Positions 56,882 through 64,000 of a stretch of DNA of 64,000 nucleotides are shown here, piece after piece (the stretch's first letter is position 1; each line of letters opens with the position of its first letter). The notes below the pieces were generated by a model that was not told the DNA's origin, did not search any database, and saw nothing but the letters and a program-made list of their open reading frames with translations. The translations under genes were made by a program, and so were the position numbers. The stretch is from contig CM040085.1 of the NCBI GenBank assembly GCA_022496805.1, positions 10,445,811-10,509,810 on the forward strand, read 5' to 3'. The DNA comes from Pohlia nutans (lineage: Eukaryota > Streptophyta > Bryopsida > Bryales > Mniaceae).

Positions 56882-56938
56882 GTGGAGTCCATGAAGATGC
56901 TGGAGTCCATCAAGATGCTGGAGTCCATGAAGATCTTC
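56882..56938. repeat. 18-bp tandem repeat, three units
   Basis: TGGAGTCCATGAAGATGC repeated three times with single changes. On the minus strand it would read a 6-residue repeat in an open frame (56704-57000) of unknown meaning. Confidence 0.7.
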
Positions 56939-57368
56939 AGCTCGTTGCCTAGGGTTGTGTTAATTGTGACCCTTAATGCTATGTAGGGACACCGCATCAC
57001 TTATTTCCGCGGGAGTCATGGCATCTTTCAGATCCTCTATTTATTGGCAAAAATGAAGCGTTATTAACAGAAAAAATGAGACGAAGAAGAAGAACCAACC
57101 GACATCGATCAAGCCAAAAATCTCCAACAAAATGGGACGAATCCCAACAATAGCGGCACTGGATTCCAACAGTCAGGGTGAAGACCCAATGCAGGAAAAG
57201 TTTGCTCTGTTTTCTTCCTGCACCGCAATGAACAACAAGCACAATTTGAACACTACAAAGGAACTCAGAACCTGAAAACAAGAAGTGAAATTAGTGTGAA
57301 GTTGCAATTTCAAGGGTACAAGGTGAATACATGGCTAATAGGTACCGCCGCAGGCTTGTGTCACTAAC

Positions 57369-58370
57369 CTTTGTTGTGACGTCAAACGCTGATGATGTAC
57401 CACCGGCAGCATTGATCCAATTCACTATTCTTTGCCTATGATCATCTGCATCCATACAATAATTGACGTTGAGTGACACCCCAGTAACTGACAATTTGAA
57501 ATCGCTGAATTAATGCTGGCGGAGAGTTCACCGAAACTAACCAAAAACTGTCTAGTATCAAATTTCAACGCATAGGCTTGTGTCGTCTTTAATCAGCTTC
57601 AAAGGGTTAGAATTCAGAACCTTGGTTGTAGCTCACTTGTCCACCCTCATACGCCAGACTATCCCAGTATTCTCCTATTGCAAATGCAGGTTTAGTCCCT
57701 TCGATGTACTCCTTTACGTATCCACCCCAGAAACCCCTATTACAGTCACATACAAGTGCTCGTCTTCGTTAGGGGATAAGGAGGGGATCAGATATTGGTC
57801 CATACTACATGTGTTTCTTTTGCAGAGAAATTCCAGAAAACCTAATTTAAAAGGCCTGCGGAACACTGACATTAGGCTGCTTCATAAAGGATAACCAGAA
57901 ATACGAAAGGGTTCTTATTTCATAGCAAATGCAACGGGACGACTTAGTCCTCACTAAAGAAAATGTCAGTACCTCACAAAGTCGAGCCGCCATCCGTCGA
58001 AACCAAAATCAGCGCGTAGCCACTTCATCCACTCAATGATATCCTTACGAACGAACTTTTGGGAATGATCGATATTTGGAGCAGCATAGAAAAAGTCTCC
58101 TGTGAATTACATATGTGATTTCACGAGGTCAAAATATATAAAACTTTCAATTCTACTAACAATCCCATCACATACCTGCGGTGATTAGCGAACAGATATA
58201 CTATCAATGAGATGCGATGGTTGCAATCTTGCAAACTAAGTAAGGCAAGGTTCATCGACATTAGCACTTTTAGGGTTTCCCTGCCCTTGGAAGTTGGGGT
58301 CATCACTTACAATAGCCTCGGGTCCCCAAGCCAGCTTGCTTCCGAATCTGTTCCAGGTTCCATTAGAACT
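57369..58370 (-). pseudogene. Alpha-amylase (GH13) core exons, truncated at both ends
   Basis: Four minus-strand exons splice in phase: 58370-58268, 58099-57973, 57736-57621 and 57445-57369, about 141 aa. They read the centre of a plant alpha-amylase barrel: NGTWNRFGSKLAW, SDDPNFQGQGNP, YAAPNIDHSQKFVRKDI, FDGWRLDFVRGFWGGYV with the nucleophile Asp, then AIGEYWDSLAYEGG with the acid/base Glu, and HRQRIVNWI to FDVTTK. It most resembles plastid AMY3-type enzymes, which degrade starch. The N-terminal QGFNWES region and the third catalytic Asp (NHD motif) were not found, so the gene looks broken. A 5' exon with an Arg/Ala/Ser-rich, transit-like sequence may be at 58825-58520, but a joint is not shown. 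The first donor (58267) is the least certain. Confidence 0.8.
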
Positions 58371-58519
58371 CTGATTTTCGTACCAGCACTTACGTTCAAG
58401 TTCTCGGGGTTTCTTCTTCTCTCAGCACTCCTCTCTGAAGCGAAATTTCCATTGTGTGCGAAGGAAAAAACAAAACTAATACCATCCTCGCCTCGAGCAA
58501 TCGGATTTCAGTTAATAAA

Positions 58520-58825
58520 TCACTGGAACGCGTATAGCACACGCGGCAACGAAAAGACACTCATACAGAAAACGAGAGACTTATTACCCGGAATTGAGCC
58601 ACAGAGTGCACCAGCTAATTGTGGTGATGGAGCTCCGCCTCGTTGACGAATTTTTTGACTTCCGGGGCACGCAAATGATCCTGCAGACGCGCAGAAGCGT
58701 GGGGGGTTGACGATCCTCGCTATAGCCCGAAACCCTAATGCGGTAATTGCTGCTAACGATGCAGCCTGACGACGACGACGCTGACGCCTGCAAACAATTG
58801 ATCGTGCCCGTAGCAACACCACCAT
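58520..58825 (-). other. Open frame with transit-peptide-like start, upstream of the amylase exons
   Basis: Begins with an ATG and is rich in Arg, Ala and Ser (for example CRRQRRRRQAASLAAI). Same strand as the amylase exons and 150 bp upstream. It may be an old first exon. Not conserved enough to be sure. Confidence 0.3.
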
Positions 58826-58989
58826 CCTAGAAAACCAGAGATCGCAGAACGAATGAAGGAGTCAGTTCGCATCGTACCAACGTTTCATCCATTAAATTTC
58901 ACCACATTCATCTAACGCGCTAGTGTGAAGAGGGTTGTAGATAGCACATTGGACTTTTAGGGCCAGCGTTGATGGGATGTCATTGGATA

Positions 58990-59395
58990 GTCTCTGCCCT
59001 AAAGGTCAGAGCCAATAAAGCGTTCAGTTGCGTGCAAAGCTTTGAGTTTGGGGAGGGGAGATGTGGAGGAGATTGAAGTTCTCCACGTTGGGGAGGGGGA
59101 CTTTTGGGTGTGTGGAGGAAAGTCTGTTGGTGGTTGGAGAGTTTTGGGCTTTGGGCTTTTGGGTGCCGTGATCCGGGCTGCAGGGCTGCCATTGGCGTGG
59201 GCGATGCGGCCAGCTCCTCTCGTTTGGCTGCTGACTGGACCACGCAGTTCCTGGCCACTCAGCTCTGGGCTTCTCAAGCACTCCACTCATGGCATCAGAC
59301 ATAAGGTTCTTTAGCGGATTCTCCAGTGGCTTTTTTATTCTGGCTTCCAAAAGTTGCTGGCAGCCAGCAACTTTTTGAAGCCAAAAAAACACTCA
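58990..59395. other. GC-rich segment with overlapping open frames and a short hairpin
   Basis: Open frames on both strands cover 59000-59390; none is recognised. TGGCTTCCAAAAGTTGCTGG pairs with CCAGCAACTTTTTGAAGCCA at 59339-59386, a near-perfect hairpin. Confidence 0.4.
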
Positions 59396-59427
59396 ATATT
59401 AAACATGCCACGTAATTCTTTAGTTAA

Positions 59428-59810
59428 CCCTTAAACGTCAAGAGGGTCCTTGGAGGGCAGCTTGATGAGCATCTCCAAAAGTCTACAGCAGCTTCAAAGA
59501 AAAAAAAAAAAAAAACGGTCAGCCTGCCTCAGCGCTGGCCAATGTCTTTTGTTGTTTTTTAAATTAAAAAATTGTTTTGACTCTCTCCACAAGTGCTGCC
59601 CAATTATAGCTCCCCCTGCCCTTGATTCCTTCATTTGATTGTGGATTGTTCCACAATTGTTTAATTTAGGCGTATGTGCTAAATTTAGCCTCGTTTTTTC
59701 ATCACCTTTCAAAATCACCAATCCATTTCAAATTTGGTTGAGAAAATTCACTTTTTTCTCCATTATTCTCTCATAAATAAGCCCATGGGGTTTGCTTTGA
59801 CGTTTAAGGG
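59428..59810. mobile_element. TTAA-flanked MITE, 383 bp (class F)
   Basis: CCCTTAAACGTCAAG to TTTGACGTTTAAGGG, TTAA at 59424-59427 and 59811-59814. Only member of its class here. Confidence 0.8.
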
Positions 59811-59814
59811 TTAA

Positions 59815-60840
59815 AGAATGATGGTGGAGAGTTGCAAGTCCACAACAACCTTGCCTCAAGAATCACATGTTTTGAATTTTTTTATCTTCATACAGTGAGA
59901 GCAAAAGGGTAAACCCTGGCAAGGACTATAGAACCTTCTGGAGGCTTTGAAAATTTAAAAGGAAAGTATAAACTAGTAGTGGGGCAAGTGAAAGCACTCA
60001 ATGTGTGATTTTGTAGTTGTCCACATTTCCTCACTCTTGATTGGTATGGAATACAATTTATTACATTTACTACGCTAAATAGTGCATTTAGGTTGCCTGA
60101 AAAATTAGGTTGCCTTATCCAAAAAGGTAACCTCACGAGTCACCTTTTGTATAAGTGAAGGCGCATGGGTCTCTCTAAGTTTATTCTTGAGATTAAGGCT
60201 ATTAAGTTTACTCTTGAGATAGTACGAGTAGTTTAGATTATTAATGAAAACTACTCCATCCTTGTACAGTAACAGTAAATACTTATATAGTATAAACTGT
60301 TGAGGAAGGTTTAACTGAATCTTGTTTTCAGTTTTTTCAAAAAGAGTGACTCTGTTTTACGGCTTTGCAAAATGAGTCGATTCGACAACCGACATGACGA
60401 TCCTAGGTCCTTTTGTGATTGGAGGTACGTTTCTGGAGCTCTAATTTTTGTTGTTTGTGAAATTGCAGCGAAGACTTCGACTCGCACAGGATCAGGCATT
60501 CAAGTTCTTTCCCAACATTACCTTTATTTGTATTATACGTTACCTTTACCAAGTCTAGATCCCGGGGGTGCACGATGCTAAATTTGTGAATGTATACATG
60601 AGTGCATAAAAGGGGTATTAATTTGAGCATTGTCATACAAAGTATACATACAATATACATATTTAGAGCTATACTGACATTTAACATATATTTAAGACAG
60701 AATAGATATGTATACAAAGATTTTTAGACATAAACCCTTGTATATTAGGGGTTTTAGAGGGGGTCATGAAACGCAGGTGATCCTCAAACACAACGTAGAG
60801 TGCATCCCCTAGGGTCTAGATTCAAGTTTTGTACAGGCTG
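59815..60840. other. Region 5' of the kinase reading frame
   Basis: AT-rich, no clear upstream exon. The open frame at 60372-60581 is not recognised. Confidence 0.4.
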
Positions 60841-61929
60841 ATGCTGCACAAATCTTTGCCATTTTCATGGAAATTTTCTCAGGTGGGTGGCGCGTCCAGT
60901 GAGGAAGAACGTCTCCGAGTTGCCAACCGTCAACACTTCCAGTGCCTGGAGGAAAAATACAGGAGCTCCCGTCCCCTGCACTTCAGACCTCTTAGACCCC
61001 AGTCCAAGTTCTTCCGGGACTGGGGCGACGCATTGGTGGTGGGCAAGAAGATTGCAGAGGGAGGTCAAGCTGAAATTTTCGAAGCAACACTTCAATGGAA
61101 ATATGGGAAGGAGAAGTGTGTGTTGAAGGTGTTCAAAAGTGGGTATTCTCTTGCAGATCTGGAACGCCAATGGTCCTCCACTCCAGGCAACAACTCTCTG
61201 GCTGTACATGAATGAAAATTTTGTTTCATGAGGCATGGTACATTGTTGAAAGATGGGAGATTTGCATTTGTCATGGACAGATATTGGGGCGATTTGCGGA
61301 AACTCATTGATCTTCACATGAAAAACAATCACCGCCAAGGCCCGCCATTTCAGTTTCCCATTCGCATCATGCTACAAATTGCACAGGGGATGAAGCAGTT
61401 GCACCAAGAGGGCATTTTACACCGCGATTTAAAAGCCTCCAATGTGCTTCTTGGATGTGCCAAGAAAAGCGCTTGTGATTGGAAAATGGTGAAAGGAATC
61501 CGCACTTTTTGCAATGAGGATTTTCAATGTTGCATAGCTGATTTTGAAAGCTCGGTAGGTGTTCAAGGGACTGCGTTTTGGAGAGCACCAGAGGTTTTAC
61601 GTGCTTTGAGGAATGGTGATTCAAATCCAGACATATGGACAAAGAAAGTGGACGTTTATAGTTATGCAATGACTTGTTATGAAGTCCTTACAGGTTGTCT
61701 TCCCCTTGGACACCTTGCCAAGCATGATTATGACGCTGTGATTAGAGGTGACAGGCCTCTGTTGCCTGATTTTGTTGATCACATACAAGACTTGTTGAGG
61801 CGGTGTTGGCATCCTGAGCCAAGCTTGAGGCCCACTTTTGAGCATATAGTGAAGAAATTGGAGTGGCGCCCTGGCTTTTGGAGACCCCAGCCCAAACGCA
61901 AGCCATACGAGGGGCGACCAAGAACTTGA
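60841..61929 (+). CDS. Protein kinase-like gene (TKL type) with one in-frame TGA; possible pseudogene
   Basis: A single open frame apart from TGA at 61213-61215. It starts at ATG 60841, or as a 3' exon at 60883 after the acceptor TTTTCTCAG. The glycine-loop region reads KKIAEGGQAEIFEA and the ATP-site Lys is in VLKVFK. After the stop come GRFAFVMDRYWGDLRKL, the catalytic loop HRDLKASN (His at 61420), DFE (61540-61548) in place of DFG, WRAPEVL, DVYSYAMTCYEVLTG and the RCWHPEPSLRPTF end of the fold. TGA at 61929 follows a basic Pro-rich tail. HRD and APE are intact, but the Mg-binding DFG Gly is changed and the usual glycine-loop pattern is altered. The premature stop separates the N-lobe from the rest, so this is either a pseudogene, a rare allele, or a sequence error. 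Substrate unknown. Confidence 0.75.
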
Positions 61930-62817
61930 TAGTCGCAGCAAGCATGGATAGCAGGGCATTTTTTTGGGCAAAACAATGCCAGATTGCACTAGAAAAAAAT
62001 AATCTGGCTAAAAAATAGCCAAAAACCATGAAGTTTTTTGCCAAAATTGAATGCACTGATTCCAAGCACTCCAAAAGCAGTGCATTTGATTGATTACTGC
62101 ATCCCTTTTTTTTGTTCTGAACTTGAAGTCCTTCCACTACATTCAGCAAATTGGCAATGTTTCCATGTAGACAGCTCAAGTGTGGAGCCAAGATTCTCTT
62201 TGCACAAATTGCAAGATGGAACTCTTTGTTATGAATATCTTGGTCACCTTCATGGCATCATGGCCATATTTGTTAAATGGCTTGTTTCATAGCACCAAAA
62301 TTGTAACTTCAAGTCTAAAAACTACGACTGGTATTGATCTGAGGTTCTAGACGGGCGTTTGGAAGAGTGTCTAATTTTTTTTGAAATTTTGCCATTTTAA
62401 TGAATGACAGTCGTGATGCAAACTCTTGCATTTAGTGTAGGGTAAGCTAGCCATAAATGCCATTGAGTGGCTTCACCAATATAAAACATCTTTGCACAGC
62501 GGTGTAAATCAAGGGCTCAATTGCCTCACATTGGTGAAATTGCACCACTTGGTGGTCAAGACTTGGTTTGCACTATACCATGACTTATGCTCCAACTTAT
62601 GTTCTGTCACTCTCATGTGCAAACTGATGCAAGGTAAGTGTCACCTTGAAATAATGCCAATTTTGTTGTTGTGACAGATGTTTCAAGACATAAGCATTGT
62701 TCAAGATGGGCACCTTGAAACCTAAATCTATACTAGTCATAGTTTTCAGAGCTTTGGCAGTTGAGTGTAACAATATTGGTGCTCTGAATTGTTCCAATAA
62801 AATGAAACTGACATTAA
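61930..62817. other. 3' flank of the kinase
   Basis: No gene recognised. May contain the kinase 3' UTR. Confidence 0.4.
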
Positions 62818-63397
62818 CCCCTAAACGTACCAGGGTGTCCCTGGAATTGACAATTTGAGAAAAAACATCATAAAGTACTATTTAGAAGAATATTTTGGAA
62901 TTGATATACGAATGAAAGTTCTAGATTTTGAATTTTAGATTCCATCCGTACAGTTCGATTGACTAATAATATCACCAATATTTAATTATAAAATTTGAAA
63001 GTTAAAATTAAAAATTCCTTCTAAATTCGATTACAAACAAAATTTTAATATTTTTTGAGTAAAATTTGTTGGAATGAATTTGAAATGAGATACTCTTAGA
63101 CGTGGTGATTCTTTGAAATTTTTGTGTTTCTTAAATCTATGACCTCATTTTTGCAATGCCACTTTTGAACTACAGTCAATGCAATTTTGGCTTGGTCAAC
63201 GACTTGACATACTTCTACATTTGTAATTTTTTTTTTAAATGTAATCAAGTATGACTAAATCCAACCATTAGATAAGACAACAACTTGGTGAAGGATCTCC
63301 AAAAAATTGGATGACTTTCATCCAAGAATTGATGAGAACATGAGAAGGGTGTGAATCTGTTAGTCGTCCAGTTTCTGGACACTGTGACGTTTAGGGG
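62818..63397. mobile_element. TTAA-flanked MITE, 580 bp (class C)
   Basis: CCCCTAAACGTACCAGGG to GTGACGTTTAGGGG, TTAA at 62814-62817 and 63398-63401. Close to 15384-15950. Confidence 0.82.
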
Positions 63398-63401
63398 TTA
63401 A

Positions 63402-64000
63402 ATACGCTAGAGCAGTTTAAGGATTTCCATCGATGACAACTCAGAACTAATCTACACAGGATACTGCCAAGACCTGACGAGTTTACAAGCTCTCCATCCC
63501 AATAACCATTACTATACACAGGAACTTAGAGTCACCTTACGTTGCTCAAATTCAAGAAGATGAGGAATGTTTGTAATGATATGATCATATATGCACTAGG
63601 GCCACATCACTGTGAAGCCAGCAGTAGATACTGCTGAAATTACCAAGCAAGAAGTTGGCTCTGAAAGAATCCTGTGGTGCTCTTCAACAGGCATAATGTT
63701 CTTTCTTAAGCAAAAGACTGGGGTGTCTTAGGGATTTTGAGCAACTGGTAAAAGGAAAAATGATCTGGAAACCCGTCAGTTGATTTTTTTTTGTAACCAC
63801 ATGCATAAATTGCATTCCATACATTGCATTTCATACGTTGCAAATCCAGGTTTGGTAACTAAAAAAATTCTTTGCTTAATATTAAGCTCCTATAACATGC
63901 AGAATATTTTTCTCCCTTTCTTTTGCTGATTAGACTTTTGGCCTCCTAAAACAATGTTATAGGTTGTCCATCAAAACCCACCAGAACGCACATGGATTCA
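63402..64000. other. Right edge of the window, nothing recognised
   Basis: No conserved reading frame, repeat or RNA gene seen. Confidence 0.45.

Larger units (their letters stand above)
55516..57368. other. Region 3' of the amylase exons, no amylase continuation found
   Basis: The expected next amylase exons (including the Asn-His-Asp motif) were not found on the minus strand. It contains a minisatellite (56190-56530) and a short 18-bp repeat (56882-56938). Confidence 0.45.

Noticed and set aside
1..64000. LTR retrotransposon or virus-derived insert
   Set aside because: No reverse transcriptase, integrase, gag or capsid-like frame was recognised, and no long direct terminal repeats with TG...CA ends were seen.

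Overview
The window looks like nuclear DNA of a land plant. It carries plant-type genes with spliceosomal introns: an A-type cytochrome P450 cluster, a cytosolic pyruvate kinase, and a plastid-type PPR-SMR protein whose introns interrupt the repeats. It also holds AT-rich intergenic DNA crowded with plant-style MITEs. Intron-rich PPR genes are commoner in non-seed plants, so a bryophyte, lycophyte or fern is possible, but the species cannot be read from the sequence. I saw no bacterial operons, CRISPR arrays, rRNA or intact tRNA genes.

Layout. 1-923: intron 3 and last exon of a P450 whose start lies left of the window. 924-16.2 kb: AT-rich repeats, broken by a GC-rich nest of inverted elements (6.09-11.44 kb) and a captured histidine-phosphatase exon (12.96-13.19 kb). 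16.78-24.61 kb: a second, four-exon P450. 23.85-33.7 kb: a second copy of the DNA seen at 1-5.7 and 14.0-14.9 kb, so the last P450 exon and about 10 kb of its 3' flank were duplicated together. 33.36-34.94 kb: a Tc1/mariner element with a decayed transposase. 40.51-43.18 kb: a third, compact P450 with a tandemly repeated leader. 44.71-48.28 kb: pyruvate kinase (+). 48.65-54.11 kb: PPR-SMR gene (-), convergent with the kinase. 57.37-58.37 kb: core exons of an alpha-amylase (-). 60.84-61.93 kb: a protein kinase reading frame (+) with one in-frame TGA.

The strongest unexplained signal is a set of at least 17 short non-coding elements, in five size classes, that begin CCCYTAAR or CYCYTAAA and lie between TTAA sites. 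Empty sites in paralogous P450 introns and in the segmental duplication support a TTAA target duplication, the hallmark of piggyBac-type transposition, which is rarely reported in land plants. Each of the six PPR-SMR introns holds one MITE. A 5.35-kb palindromic structure with 1.4-kb arms and a 1.76-kb element with long terminal inverted repeats carrying a tRNA-derived SINE are the other notable structures.

The two housekeeping-type genes (pyruvate kinase in glycolysis, PPR-SMR in organelle RNA handling) are unrelated neighbours. The three P450s form a tandem family expected to act on related small-molecule substrates at the ER. Exon boundaries were worked out by hand from splice consensus, reading phase and family conservation.
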